From positions 248,001-312,000 of the forward strand of contig NZ_SMFL01000002.1 of the NCBI RefSeq assembly GCF_004349265.1: a stretch of DNA of 64,000 bases. The letters run 5' to 3'. Positions within the stretch are counted from its first letter, which is position 1, and every line of letters begins with the position of its first letter. This DNA is from Dyadobacter psychrotolerans. GTDB taxonomy: Bacteria; Bacteroidota; Bacteroidia; Cytophagales; Spirosomataceae. The notes under the pieces were generated by a model that saw only the letters and a program-made list of their open reading frames with translations, had not been told where the DNA came from and ran no database searches. Made by a program: the position numbers and the translations under genes. Positions 17,954 to 27,434 of this stretch are shown in pieces.

Positions 17954-18520
17954 TTAACTTCCTGAATTCGCCTTTTTCTTAGAATTATATTTCTTCTCAG
18001 CAGTCTTCGCTTTTTCGAAATCGAGTACGACACCGTTTATACAATAACGCAGACCGGTCGGTGGCGGGCCGTCGTCAAAAACGTGACCTAAATGTGATTT
18101 GCAGCGGCCGCACATTACCTCAATACGGCTCATGCCCAAACTGTTGTCTTTTGCTTCAACAATTGATTTTTTACTGATCGGTTCAAAGAAACTTGGCCAT
18201 CCGCAGCCGCTTTCATATTTGGCATCACTTTTAAAAAGTGCATTTCCACAAACAGCACAGTAAAATGTTCCTATTTCTTTCGAATGCTCGTACTCGCTTG
18301 TAAAAGGTCTTTCCGTTCCTTTTAATCTAGCTACGTTGTAAACTTCCGGAGAAAGGATTTTTTGCCAGTCTTTGTTGGAAACATTGACTTTGGAAGTATC
18401 GGTGCGAGAATATTCCGGACTCTTTTTGGCGTTTTCTGTTTTTGTTGACGATTGTCCGTAACAGTTCAGCAGAAATACCGCTGAAAGCATGCAGAACAAT
18501 AAAGCTATTTTCCTTTTCAT
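17954..18520 (-). CDS. msrB: Lipid-anchored peptide-methionine (R)-S-oxide reductase
   Basis: 188 aa from the ATG at 18520, which starts a signal peptide with lipobox (VFLLNC, Cys20); a longer frame from 18583 lacks this logic. The MsrB domain follows: two zinc CxxC pairs (FYCAVCGNALF and VMCGRCKSHLGHVF), the GCGWPSFFEP segment and the catalytic Cys in LRYCINGVVLDF. It reduces methionine-R-sulfoxide in proteins. The lipobox places it on a membrane outside the cytoplasm, where it would repair oxidised envelope proteins. It is last in a minus-strand run with bshB1, an M23 peptidase and trxB. Confidence 0.92.
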   Translation of the reverse strand: MKRKIALLFCMLSAVFLLNCYGQSSTKTENAKKSPEYSRTDTSKVNVSNKDWQKILSPEVYNVARLKGTERPFTSEYEHSKEIGTFYCAVCGNALFKSDAKYESGCGWPSFFEPISKKSIVEAKDNSLGMSRIEVMCGRCKSHLGHVFDDGPPPTGLRYCINGVVLDFEKAKTAEKKYNSKKKANSGS

Positions 18521-18621
18521 AATGTTTGTTGTTTTCCTGTCTGCTTTTATATACGATAAATGAGGCTCAAAAGTTGAAACCATCAGCCTTTTCTTTTAAA
18601 CAACCAAAACAGCGAAAAATG

Positions 18622-19353
18622 CTAAATGAATGCAGAAATATCTTTTACTCCCAATTTTTTGTAGGAGGTAAAACCTTCACCGTACTGCACGCCTATGGCA
18701 TGACCCATTTCCTGAGCACGGGCAATGATAAAGTTCAAAAATTCAGGAGACGAAATGTAACTTTGCGGCTCACCGGATGAGGCATTATATTCAGGATCGA
18801 AAAACTGACTTTTAAAAGCCCTGACCGCCCGGATCTTCTGATCATGAACATCGGAGATGTCTACAATAAAGTCGGGCTGAATATAACGGTCCTGTATGGA
18901 ATGAAACACATTTTTTGGACGCCATGCCTGCTGAGGATTACCATCCTGATCAAAGGTTTCAATCATTCTCAGGCCGGAATAAAAGCAGCTGTCAACCACC
19001 AGCTGAGCACCACGTCCATGGTCGGGATGACGGTCATGAATGGCATTTGTGATCACAATGTCAGGCTGGTATTTTCGGATATAAGGAATGATAAGTTTTT
19101 GATGCTGCTCGTCATTTTTGAAAAAACCATCGGCTATACCTACGTTTTCCCTGATATCGATATTCAGAACTCCGGCAGCATTTAAAGCTTCCTGTATTCT
19201 GCCTTGGGGCGTACCCCGGGTACCAAGTTCACCTCTCGTCAGATCAACAATACCGACTTTCTTTCCCAATGCCATTTGTGCTAAAAGCGTACCGGCGCAG
19301 CATAGTTCAACATCGTCCGGATGAGCTGTAATGGCAAGGATATCTAATTTCAT
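18622..19353 (-). CDS. bshB1: Bacillithiol biosynthesis deacetylase BshB1
   Basis: 243 aa. LmbE/PIG-L fold with the zinc-binding AHPDDVEL at residues 9-16 and DRHPDHGRGAQL further on; the DLTRGELGTRGT stretch is characteristic of BshB1. It removes the acetyl group from N-acetylglucosaminyl-malate in the second step of bacillithiol synthesis, in the cytoplasm. It lies 7 bp after the M23 peptidase gene and is very likely cotranscribed with it. bshA and bshC are not in the window. Confidence 0.93.
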   Translation of the reverse strand: MKLDILAITAHPDDVELCCAGTLLAQMALGKKVGIVDLTRGELGTRGTPQGRIQEALNAAGVLNIDIRENVGIADGFFKNDEQHQKLIIPYIRKYQPDIVITNAIHDRHPDHGRGAQLVVDSCFYSGLRMIETFDQDGNPQQAWRPKNVFHSIQDRYIQPDFIVDISDVHDQKIRAVRAFKSQFFDPEYNASSGEPQSYISSPEFLNFIIARAQEMGHAIGVQYGEGFTSYKKLGVKDISAFI

Positions 19354-19360
19354 AATATTA

Positions 19361-20434
19361 TTATTTGATACGCAGCTTCTGGCCCAGTCTTAAAGTCGAT
19401 CTGGTAGAGATACGGTTTTTTTTAGCAATAGCATTGATGGAAACGCCATATTTACTGGCAATGGATGAAAGCGTATCACCTGAACGTACTTTGTGAAGAA
19501 GCGAACGGGACTGTGCTACAGGAACAGCATCACCGGCTTCAAATTCGCTTTTTGTAGATTTTCCACGAAGGTGGTTCCAGACAGCGCTTGTCAGCAAAAA
19601 GTGATCAGAACGGATCTGTTTGCCATCCCAGTCAAAAATATTTCTTGAATCAAAAGGGTTTCCTTCATAGCGGTTTTCATAGTGAAGATGTGAACCGGTA
19701 CTTCTGCCGGTGTTTCCGCCCAGGCCAAGTACTTCGCCCGCTTTTACCAGCTGTCCTGATTCAACAAGCTGTTTGGACATATGACCGTATAAGGTTTCAA
19801 GACCGTTGTAATGACGTACCAAAACAAATTTACCAAATCCACTGCCATCATAAGCTACGATCCTGACCATACCGTCATAAGTTGATTTCACACTGTCACC
19901 GGTGTCCAAGTCAAGGTCAGTTCCGTTATGCCAGCGTCCCCAGCGATAGGAGAAATTTGAGGTTGTCCGGATTACATCCAAAGGGTTGCTCCACATCCTG
20001 TTGGCTGTCGGGTCATATAATTTTAAGTCGACAGGTTCGTCAAATTCAGCCGGACTAAGTCCATAAGGATTGATTGCCCGCGCATCCCAGATCACATAAT
20101 AGTCAGCAGCTTTAACCCATTCGTCGGCCACTTCCACAGAATCTACAACCTGAATCACCTCTGTTTCACCTTCATCCAGTGTGGTGGTATCTTCACTAAC
20201 AACGGGATTGAGTGGTTTTACAGGTTCAAACTGATTTTGAAATTTCAAACCTGAGGTCTCAACCTGGTATTCATCTTCAACCTGAGGCGTTCCGGCTTTT
20301 GTTGGTCCCTCGTTGGTATTTTTTGACTGATTTATTTTTGGATTTCTTTTGAACTTTCCTCGCTCTTGTGCTTGCGTGTTCCAGGAGATCAAACACACCA
20401 TCATTAGCAAACTTACAACAAGCTTTCCTTTCAT
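19361..20434 (-). CDS. M23 family metallopeptidase with C-terminal LysM domain
   Basis: 357 aa with signal peptide (MKGKLVVSLL...NTQAQ). A linker rich in Lys/Thr/Glu precedes the LytM/M23 domain: HNGTDLDLDTGD carries the first His/Asp zinc ligands, and SHLHYENRYEGNPFD the HxH. The last about 45 residues are a LysM peptidoglycan-binding motif (HKVRSGDTLSSIASKYGV). A periplasmic peptidoglycan hydrolase or a regulator of cell-wall cleavage; with the zinc ligands in place it is probably active. It lies 86 bp after trxB and 7 bp before bshB1. Confidence 0.92.
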   Translation of the reverse strand: MKGKLVVSLLMMVCLISWNTQAQERGKFKRNPKINQSKNTNEGPTKAGTPQVEDEYQVETSGLKFQNQFEPVKPLNPVVSEDTTTLDEGETEVIQVVDSVEVADEWVKAADYYVIWDARAINPYGLSPAEFDEPVDLKLYDPTANRMWSNPLDVIRTTSNFSYRWGRWHNGTDLDLDTGDSVKSTYDGMVRIVAYDGSGFGKFVLVRHYNGLETLYGHMSKQLVESGQLVKAGEVLGLGGNTGRSTGSHLHYENRYEGNPFDSRNIFDWDGKQIRSDHFLLTSAVWNHLRGKSTKSEFEAGDAVPVAQSRSLLHKVRSGDTLSSIASKYGVSINAIAKKNRISTRSTLRLGQKLRIK

Positions 20435-20520
20435 AGATACAAATACTATATCAGGCTACCGCTGAATAAACAGGGTAGCCTGATTTAAATTTAATGGGCT
20501 ATTTATTTAAAAGTCTTTTT

Positions 20521-21483
20521 TTATGCTGAGGCTTCTTCCATAATTACTTCAACCTCGTGCTCCATCAGGAAACGCTCAGCATCCAAAGCAGCCATACAAC
20601 CTGTACCGGCAGCCGTTACAGCCTGGCGGTATACATTGTCCTGCGCATCACCACATGCAAACACACCTTTGATATTGGTGCAGGAGCTGCCCTTGATTGT
20701 TTGGATATACCCGGTTTCATCCATATGCAGATAACCTTTAAAAATATCTGTGTTTGGTTTGTGACCGATTGCAACAAAAAATCCTGATACATCCAATACG
20801 GTTTCTTCTCCGGTTTTATTGTTTTTTACAACAACACTTTCCAGATCTTCTTCACCGTTTAATTTAACAGTTTCGGTATTCCAAAGTATTTCAATATTCG
20901 GAAGCATTTCGACGCGTTTCTGCATGATTTTTGAAGCGCGCATTTCGTCACGACGTACAAGCAGATACACTTTGCGGCAAAGTTTAGCAAGATAACTGGC
21001 TTCTTCAGCAGCAGTATCACCGGCACCTACAATGACAACATCCTGTCCGCGGAAGAAAAATCCGTCACAAACCGCACAAGCAGATACGCCACGGCCGTTT
21101 AAACGTTCTTCTCCATCAATTCCAAGCCATTTGGCAGAAGCTCCGGTTGAAACAATTACAGAATCTGCAATGATCTCTTTTTTACCATCGATAATCACTT
21201 TATGGGGATAACTGGTAAAATCCACTTCTGTAGCCAGGCCGTAACGAATGTCTGTACCAAAGCGTTTAGCCTGTTTTTCAAAGTTGATCATCATTTCCGG
21301 TCCTGTAATTCCATCAGGATAACCTGGGTAATTGTCAACTTCGGTAGTAATAGTCAATTGACCTCCAGGCTGTCCACCCTGGTAAAGAACCGGATTTAAT
21401 CCGGCTCTGGAAGCATATATAGCGGCAGTATAACCGGCAGGGCCGGAGCCTATAATAAGGCAGGATACTTTTTCAGATGTCAT
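20521..21483 (-). CDS. trxB: Thioredoxin-disulfide reductase
   Basis: 320 aa, normal TrxB length. FAD site IIGSGPAGYTAAIYASRAG at the N-terminus, redox CxxC in ACAVCDG, NADPH site VIVGAGDTAAEEA and the C-terminal FACGDAQDN. It transfers electrons from NADPH to thioredoxin. First gene of a minus-strand run with an M23 peptidase, bshB1 and msrB, which gathers three thiol/sulfoxide functions. Confidence 0.95.
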   Translation of the reverse strand: MTSEKVSCLIIGSGPAGYTAAIYASRAGLNPVLYQGGQPGGQLTITTEVDNYPGYPDGITGPEMMINFEKQAKRFGTDIRYGLATEVDFTSYPHKVIIDGKKEIIADSVIVSTGASAKWLGIDGEERLNGRGVSACAVCDGFFFRGQDVVIVGAGDTAAEEASYLAKLCRKVYLLVRRDEMRASKIMQKRVEMLPNIEILWNTETVKLNGEEDLESVVVKNNKTGEETVLDVSGFFVAIGHKPNTDIFKGYLHMDETGYIQTIKGSSCTNIKGVFACGDAQDNVYRQAVTAAGTGCMAALDAERFLMEHEVEVIMEEASA

Positions 21484-21530
21484 GTTAATAGTAACTAAAT
21501 GTTATTTAGTAATAAGGTAAAATAATTTTT

Positions 21531-21567
21531 AGCTTTTGGCTTTTAACTATCAGCTTTTGGCTTTCAG
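21531..21567. repeat. Short tandem direct repeat upstream of trxB
   Basis: Two copies of agcttttggcttt (starting at 21531 and 21552) are 21 bp apart in the 172-bp gap between the OmpA-family gene and trxB. Probably a simple-repeat remnant; no role is evident. Confidence 0.6.
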
Positions 21568-21655
21568 ATATTCATTCGAACAGCCTGATACTCGTAAAAT
21601 ACAACACAGACCGGGCAACAAAAGTGCGAAAAATCGCCTCCTTATGCAAATTTGC

Positions 21656-23557
21656 TCATTCTATCTTCCACTCGATGCGCCGGTTCCTCTGGCGGTTGGC
21701 TTCGGAGTCGTTGGCAGCCACGGGTTTTGTCTCGCCAAAGCCAATGGAAATAAGCCTTTCAGGAGCAATTTCGTTTTTCTGAATGTATTCTTTCACCGAC
21801 TGTGCTCTTCTTTTGGAGAGTTCCAGATTCTCCTTATCTGACCCCACATCATCGGTATGTCCTGATATTTCAATTTTGATCGTTTTATTCCGGCGTAAAA
21901 AATCAACCATTTTGTCCAGTTCCACCTTTGATTTTTCATCCAGGGTATATTCACCTGTTTTGAAAAAGATGTTATTAAGCACCTCTGCTTTATTTTTTTC
22001 AATCGGTTCAAGAGGAATCTGCAGATCAACAGAAGAAGCCGAATCCGAAACAGAAAATGAAAGGCTTTTAAACAAATATCCGTCTTTTGATACATAAAAG
22101 GCATATTCGCTGCCCTTGTTTAACACTGCCAGAAAACTTCCTGTTGTTTTATCAGAATTAAATTCGCCAACTTTCTGCTGTGTTTTTAAATCAAAAAGGT
22201 CGATGTCTGAAGAGAGGGGAGCACCCGTTTTTTTGTCGACGATTTTACCTTTTGCATAACGCGCAGGTACGATCATTTTTTGCAGCTCATCCGGTAAATC
22301 AAAGCTGTATAATAAAGAACGGCTGCGGCCGGTATCGGATTTGTCATCCGAATAATAAGCAATTTTCCCGTCCGAAGCGATAAAAAGGCCAACCTGCTCG
22401 GAAAATGTATTGATCGGATAGCCCAGATTTTTGGGCTCCGACCAGACCGTGTCGATACGTTGGGCCATGAAAATATCCAGACCACCCATTCCCGGTAACC
22501 CATTTGACGCATAAAATAAAGTTCGTCCGTTGGCATGAATAAAAGGAGCATTCTCATCGTCACCGGTATTAATGACCGGCCCCAGATTTTTCGGCTCGAC
22601 CCAAACGCCTTTATCGTTTAACTGAGAAACCCAGATATCGCGTTTCCCCTGTCCTCCCTTGCGGTCGGAGGCAAAATATAGCTTATGTCCATCTGCGGAA
22701 AGGGACGGCTGCGAATCCCATTCCCGGCTGTTGATACCTTCACCCATGTTAACCGGCGCGCTCCAGTCTTTTCCTTCCTTTTTTGTAATGTAAAGATCGC
22801 AGCTTCCATATCCGTCCTGGCGGTTGCATGCCGTAAATACCAGCGTCCGGCCGTCGGCTGAAACACTGCAGGTGCCTTCGTTATTGGATGTGTTAATTGC
22901 CTGTGATATTTCTTCGGGTACATCCCAACCTTTGTTTTGCCGGTGTGTGATGTAAATATTTTCCTCCTTTTTATCTGTCAGTCCGGTGAAAATCAATGTT
23001 TCGCCATCCGCGGTAAGTACCGGGAAATATTGTGCATCCAGGAAATTGATGGTGTCACCCAGTGACCGCTTTTTGATTGGAAGCGGGTTTTTGATTGCAT
23101 TCTGAGCAAACTTTGTGGCGATAACCGACTTTTCAGCAAGTCGCGAAAGATTTGATTTGGCCGGAAACAGTTCAAAGGATTTTTGATAGTAAACCAGCGC
23201 TGAGTCATATTTTTCCGACTGAGAATAAAACTTACCAAGCCATTGGTAAGCACTCGCCGACTGGGCTGCCTGCGGCTGAATGGCAATCAGATTTTTATAG
23301 TGGTATTTGCTTAACTCAGGCCGTCTCAGCAGATCGTAAATCTGAGCCAGCCGAAGGTGGCTTTCTGCATTTTTTGGTTCAGTCTGAAGTACTTTTTCAT
23401 AAAGTATAACTGCCTCGTTCAGCTGACGATCCTGCCAGGCTTTTTGTGCTTTATCAAAAAGCTCCTTCGCCTTTTTGGACATCGGGGGATTCTGCCCGTA
23501 ACTGTTTGATATCAGAAAAAAACTCCAGATCAGAAATGTCAGCAAACAATGGCGCAT
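21656..23557 (-). CDS. TPR/PD40/OmpA-domain outer-membrane-associated protein
   Basis: 633 aa from the ATG at 23557, which begins a signal peptide (MRHCLLTFLIWSFFLI...SYGQ). Order of parts: TPR-like helices (about 30-150), WD40-like/PD40 propeller repeats (GEGINSREWDSQPSLSADGHKL, DDENAPFIHANGRTLFYASN), a small carboxypeptidase-regulatory-like beta domain (GKIVDKKTGAPLSSDIDLFD) and a C-terminal OmpA peptidoglycan-binding domain (ISGHTDDVGSDKENLELSKRR). The layout matches PorE/SprE-like or PG-binding OmpA proteins of Bacteroidota, so it could belong to the T9SS periplasmic machinery or simply tether the envelope. Its ATG overlaps the queE stop by one base (TGATG), giving translational coupling. 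Confidence 0.88.
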   Translation of the reverse strand: MRHCLLTFLIWSFFLISNSYGQNPPMSKKAKELFDKAQKAWQDRQLNEAVILYEKVLQTEPKNAESHLRLAQIYDLLRRPELSKYHYKNLIAIQPQAAQSASAYQWLGKFYSQSEKYDSALVYYQKSFELFPAKSNLSRLAEKSVIATKFAQNAIKNPLPIKKRSLGDTINFLDAQYFPVLTADGETLIFTGLTDKKEENIYITHRQNKGWDVPEEISQAINTSNNEGTCSVSADGRTLVFTACNRQDGYGSCDLYITKKEGKDWSAPVNMGEGINSREWDSQPSLSADGHKLYFASDRKGGQGKRDIWVSQLNDKGVWVEPKNLGPVINTGDDENAPFIHANGRTLFYASNGLPGMGGLDIFMAQRIDTVWSEPKNLGYPINTFSEQVGLFIASDGKIAYYSDDKSDTGRSRSLLYSFDLPDELQKMIVPARYAKGKIVDKKTGAPLSSDIDLFDLKTQQKVGEFNSDKTTGSFLAVLNKGSEYAFYVSKDGYLFKSLSFSVSDSASSVDLQIPLEPIEKNKAEVLNNIFFKTGEYTLDEKSKVELDKMVDFLRRNKTIKIEISGHTDDVGSDKENLELSKRRAQSVKEYIQKNEIAPERLISIGFGETKPVAANDSEANRQRNRRIEWKIE

Positions 23558-24183
23558 CAGGGAATATTCATGTACTTGTGTGTCTGTAACGACATTTTCC
23601 ATTTCGGATTGTCTTTGATATAATCAATTATCAAAGGCAGCATTTGTTCATGCTTACTCCATTCAGGCTGTAAAAGCAACGTACATTTTTCGTTCACCAA
23701 GGCAGCGTGCTGTTCTGCGAATTCAAAATCACTTTTATTGTAAATGATGGATTTTAGTTCGTTGGCATGTTCATAGATGTCCGGATGAGGTGTTTTGAAT
23801 TTTTTAGGAGAGAAACAAACCCAGTCCCAATTGCCGCTGAACGGATAAACGCCGGAGGTTTCTATATTCGTCTGAAATCCTGCCTGATGAAGACTGCCTG
23901 TCAGTTCGTCTAAATTGTACATCAAAGGTTCACCGCCAGTGATCACTGCCAGGCGGCCCGCATATTGCAGCGCACCCTGCACAATGTTTTCAATTGAAGT
24001 TTTAGGATGGATATCGGCATCCCAGGATTCTTTCACATCGCACCAGTGGCAGCCTACTTCGCATCCGCCCAGACGGATAAAGTAGGCAGCTTTCCCACTA
24101 TGCTGGCCCTCTCCCTGCAAAGTGTAGAAAGCTTCCATTAGCGGTAGCTGGCTGGTAACGATAGGTAATGTTTCGATAAGCAA
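23557..24183 (-). CDS. queE: 7-carboxy-7-deazaguanine synthase QueE
   Basis: 208 aa. Radical-SAM cluster motif GGCEVGCHWCDVKESW (CxxxCxxC), preceded by AFYTLQGEGQHSGKAAYFIRL and followed by VITGGEPLMYN. It converts 6-carboxy-tetrahydropterin to 7-carboxy-7-deazaguanine on the way to queuosine. The start is a TTG at 24183; the next in-frame ATG, at 24138, still keeps the domain, so the first 15 residues are uncertain. Other queuosine genes are not nearby. The stop overlaps the start of the OmpA-family gene. Confidence 0.92.
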   Translation of the reverse strand: MLIETLPIVTSQLPLMEAFYTLQGEGQHSGKAAYFIRLGGCEVGCHWCDVKESWDADIHPKTSIENIVQGALQYAGRLAVITGGEPLMYNLDELTGSLHQAGFQTNIETSGVYPFSGNWDWVCFSPKKFKTPHPDIYEHANELKSIIYNKSDFEFAEQHAALVNEKCTLLLQPEWSKHEQMLPLIIDYIKDNPKWKMSLQTHKYMNIP

Positions 24184-24306
24184 AATATAATATTTAACTG
24201 GTAATTATGGATTGAGAAAGGCTAACATCTTCGGAATAGAAATAATTTGCAAAAGTCAAAAAAATTGACATTTAAACGTAAGAGTCTGTTGGTTTAATTA
24301 AAAAGG

Positions 24307-25290
24307 TCAGAAAGCTTTGCTTATCAGATCGGCGATGGCCTGCATTCCTTTGTCGGACGGATGCGACCCTACGCCTTTGTCCGCGAAAAAGTTATATGCA
24401 GCGTAGGTCTTGTCTTTCGTAAGTGGTTCCAGATCAACGACCTGATATCCCTTATTAGAGGCTACATTTTTGACAAGCCTGCTCACGTCCTCCTTGTTCG
24501 GGAAAAAACTTGTGGTGCATATCACTTTTGGAGCGGAACCGGATGTAAGTGTAGTTATAAGCTGATCGTATCTGCTTTCAAACATATATAAGTAATCAGC
24601 ATTGACATTTTCAGAAATCCTCATGATGATCAGATCGGGTTTAAATTCGGTATATGGGGTAACCTGTTTAAAATCGTAATTCCAGTAGTTATTCTCAAAA
24701 CCTACTCCGTTTAAAACTCTGATGTCCACCTTCGAATATTTACTTTGCAATTTTCTGGTAATTAGATGCAGGTAGTCACTGTCGGCAGCACTGGCGGCCA
24801 TTCCCCAGTCGCCGTTCCAGCCTACGTCGGGAGCTCTTCCATGAGCTGTAATGCTGTTGCCAACTACAAGGACGCGCTGATAGTAAATGCTAAACCTTCC
24901 TTTGTTTACCGGAGAAATAAGCTGATAAAAGCGGTTTCGGGCCCATACCTCGCCGGAATCAGTTAGTGTAATTTCGTTGGTTTCATTCCATGTCTTACCG
25001 TTGTCCCTGCTTATTTCCACAATGGTCCCGACGGGGATGGAATCGGTTACCACAGAAATTTTTGTACTGTAAGAAAATGTACCGGAGGCAGCAGAAAATA
25101 CAGGAGCCGGAAGACTTTTTATGCTTTCACAGGCAATATAAAAGTTTCCTTTTACAGTAAAGATCTGGCAGGAATCCGGCATTACTGGTGCTACAGGCTG
25201 CGACGTTTCAGAACAACCTGTAAGCAAAAAAGCTGTTGGAACAAAGAAGAATAAGATTTTAAAAATGCTGTGTTTCAACAAAAAAGTCAT
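24307..25290 (-). CDS. SGNH/GDSL-type hydrolase lipoprotein
   Basis: 327 aa. Signal peptide with lipobox (FLLTGC). After a chitobiase-like beta region (SAASGTFSYSTKI), an SGNH hydrolase domain has the nucleophile block VLVVGNSITAHGRAPDVGW and the C-terminal SHPSDKGMQAI with the catalytic Asp/His pattern (DxxH type is represented by GVGSHPSDKG). Probably a surface or periplasmic esterase, for example a polysaccharide deacetylase. It overlaps by 4 bp the upstream acyltransferase gene, suggesting they add and remove acyl groups on one glycan (inference). Confidence 0.82.
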   Translation of the reverse strand: MTFLLKHSIFKILFFFVPTAFLLTGCSETSQPVAPVMPDSCQIFTVKGNFYIACESIKSLPAPVFSAASGTFSYSTKISVVTDSIPVGTIVEISRDNGKTWNETNEITLTDSGEVWARNRFYQLISPVNKGRFSIYYQRVLVVGNSITAHGRAPDVGWNGDWGMAASAADSDYLHLITRKLQSKYSKVDIRVLNGVGFENNYWNYDFKQVTPYTEFKPDLIIMRISENVNADYLYMFESRYDQLITTLTSGSAPKVICTTSFFPNKEDVSRLVKNVASNKGYQVVDLEPLTKDKTYAAYNFFADKGVGSHPSDKGMQAIADLISKAF

Positions 25291-26345
25291 TTTACTTTAC
25301 TTTTTAACTTCAAAAAAGGACTTTCGATATAATTCCACGAAAGCCAGGCAATTGGTAGTAAAAATATCAGCGAAGATAGGAACATTTGCGTTGCCGAAAT
25401 CTTCATTCCATAAAATGTGACTATAAGCTGTTGAACAGGAAAAGCATAAATGTATAGTCCGTAAGACAAATCACCAATTTTGCCAACACTGTTCAGAATA
25501 CCCGTTTTCAGACCGAAATAAAATAGTGCATAAGGTAAAAGGAGGTATCTTGTCCAGGCAATACCTGCCAGTGGTATCAGTCCGTAAAAAGCTGACAGCA
25601 CGTAAGCAGATACGAAAATAAGAATTAAGCCCGACAGCCAGTACCACTGGTATTTTATCAAATGCTGAAAAAAGTAAATCAGGTTTCCTACAAGGAAGTA
25701 CAAACCAAAATTCAAAAGATCAAGCAGGCTCAGATGTATAATACGCAGCTGGTTGGGATGGCGGGTTAAAAAATCATACCAAAACAAATAGGTTGACCAC
25801 AGCAACAGAAAAACGGTGAGCAGAGCAAATTTTATACGATTGCCAAAAATAATATAACTCAACAGCAGCGCTCCGTAGCATGTAATTTCATACGCAAGCG
25901 TCCACAGGGAGCCATTGACCAAACCAACGGGGAGATTTTTAAAAACGTATGGCAGCGAATCGGGATAATTGGGAAAGAGTTTCAGTACTCGGATGTAAAA
26001 ATACGTTTCCACCGATGAAAAATATTCAGACAAAGAAGCCGTCGTCGCAATTGGCCCAATCACAAACATTGTGAAAAGAACAGCAGCAATTAGGCCGGGA
26101 TATATACGTAACAAACGTTTTTGTACAAACTTAACAGGCGTACTGGATTTAAGGCTTTTTGCGATAAGGTATCCGCTGATAGCAAAAAAAATACAGACAC
26201 CTATTTGCGCTGATGGAAACAGTCCTCCGGTCAACTCCTGGATATAATCGAGATGGCCGAGGCCCAGCAACGGATAGGAATGGCCGTATATGACGAGAAT
26301 GGCCGCCATAAGGCGTAAAAAATGAAAATTATTATTATGGTGCAT
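25287..26345 (-). CDS. Acyltransferase 3 (OafA/WecH-type) membrane protein
   Basis: 352 aa from the ATG at 26345. Opens with the family motif NNFHFLRLMAAILVIYGHS containing the conserved Arg and His, then about ten hydrophobic helices and the RLLRIYPGLIAAV loop. These inner-membrane enzymes move acetyl or other acyl groups to sugars of surface polysaccharides. The stop overlaps the start of the SGNH hydrolase gene (ATGA), so the two are coupled. Confidence 0.9.
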   Translation of the reverse strand: MHHNNNFHFLRLMAAILVIYGHSYPLLGLGHLDYIQELTGGLFPSAQIGVCIFFAISGYLIAKSLKSSTPVKFVQKRLLRIYPGLIAAVLFTMFVIGPIATTASLSEYFSSVETYFYIRVLKLFPNYPDSLPYVFKNLPVGLVNGSLWTLAYEITCYGALLLSYIIFGNRIKFALLTVFLLLWSTYLFWYDFLTRHPNQLRIIHLSLLDLLNFGLYFLVGNLIYFFQHLIKYQWYWLSGLILIFVSAYVLSAFYGLIPLAGIAWTRYLLLPYALFYFGLKTGILNSVGKIGDLSYGLYIYAFPVQQLIVTFYGMKISATQMFLSSLIFLLPIAWLSWNYIESPFLKLKSKVK

Positions 26346-26499
26346 ATCATGGAGGTAGGGTAGTAACAACAAAGCCTGAATTCGATTTACGAAAATAGAG
26401 AATTTATGCTTACGTAATATTAAGCAGAAAAGAACGTCAGAGTGTCAGTTTGGTCACGATTGTTTGGTAAATCCAGGTCGATAACTTTTTTAAAGCTTT

Positions 26500-27201
26500 C
26501 TACAAAGATTTACAAAAATCAAGAAGTTTAATCATATCATTCTCGTCTGTAAAACTGATCTCGTTTTCTTTAAAATAGCTGCTCAGTTCCCGTTTATGTT
26601 TGGGAAATAGTTTGTACAGATTTGCCTTTGTGGCAAAAGAAAAACGATCGTTTTGGTCCATCCAGAAATAGATGTTTCCTCTTCGCATCATGATGTTGGT
26701 GGCAGGATTTAGTTTTTGCATTTGACCGCCTTTATCAAGATAAGTAGAGTAGGAGGAGATAGCAGAAGTTGAAGATTTTCCCTCGTAACCCGATGTGTAC
26801 TCGGTGCCCATGACGACCAGATTCTGTTTTCTGCCAAGTCTTATTTTATCAAAACCACCGATTTGCTGTATATGTCCCTCTTTTCGCAGGTAGTAATATA
26901 CCAGTGTGTCAATAGTTATCTGTATAACAAACGAGTTGTCGGCTAAAAGCAACGTATCCTTGCGAGGGTCAATGAATTGAATTTCAGAGTGAAAGAAGCT
27001 GTAATTAAGCTGTGCCTGTGACTTTGTTCCGTTTCTGAAATGGACGGTACCCTTCTTAAAGTTTTCAAACTGGTATCTGTCCTTCATCGGGATCGATTTC
27101 CGGATGTCGCTTTCGTTGGGAACATGATACATTTTTTTTGTCTGGGCATACGTGCTGACGGCCAAAAGCAGACCCAGCGTAAGTAATAAAATGGATTTCA
27201 T
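26500..27201 (-). CDS. Secreted protein of unknown function
   Basis: 233 aa with a clear signal peptide (MKSILLLTLGLLLAVSTYAQ). The mature part is polar with a GTVHFRNGTKSQAQLNYSF stretch and a Lys/Arg-rich C-terminus (FPKHKRELSSYF); no known domain recognised. Related lone secreted proteins occur in Cytophagales. It has its own promoter region divergent from mnmE (233-bp gap). Confidence 0.7.
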   Translation of the reverse strand: MKSILLLTLGLLLAVSTYAQTKKMYHVPNESDIRKSIPMKDRYQFENFKKGTVHFRNGTKSQAQLNYSFFHSEIQFIDPRKDTLLLADNSFVIQITIDTLVYYYLRKEGHIQQIGGFDKIRLGRKQNLVVMGTEYTSGYEGKSSTSAISSYSTYLDKGGQMQKLNPATNIMMRRGNIYFWMDQNDRFSFATKANLYKLFPKHKRELSSYFKENEISFTDENDMIKLLDFCKSL

Positions 27202-27434
27202 CTTGTTAGGCTAATTTAGTTGTCACAGATAGTCGCACACTTTCAATTGTTCTGGAACTACGGAGGTGATTAAACCGTCCTATAAAAATACAATTATCTG
27301 GTCGAAAAATAGGATTTGAAAAATGTAGAATTCTTTATTAAATATTTCAAACGAATCTTATACAGATTAAAAGGGTTTAGATTTAAAGCGTTTTTACGTT
27401 TAAGTAATAAAATATAGAATGCAATATTTGCGAA

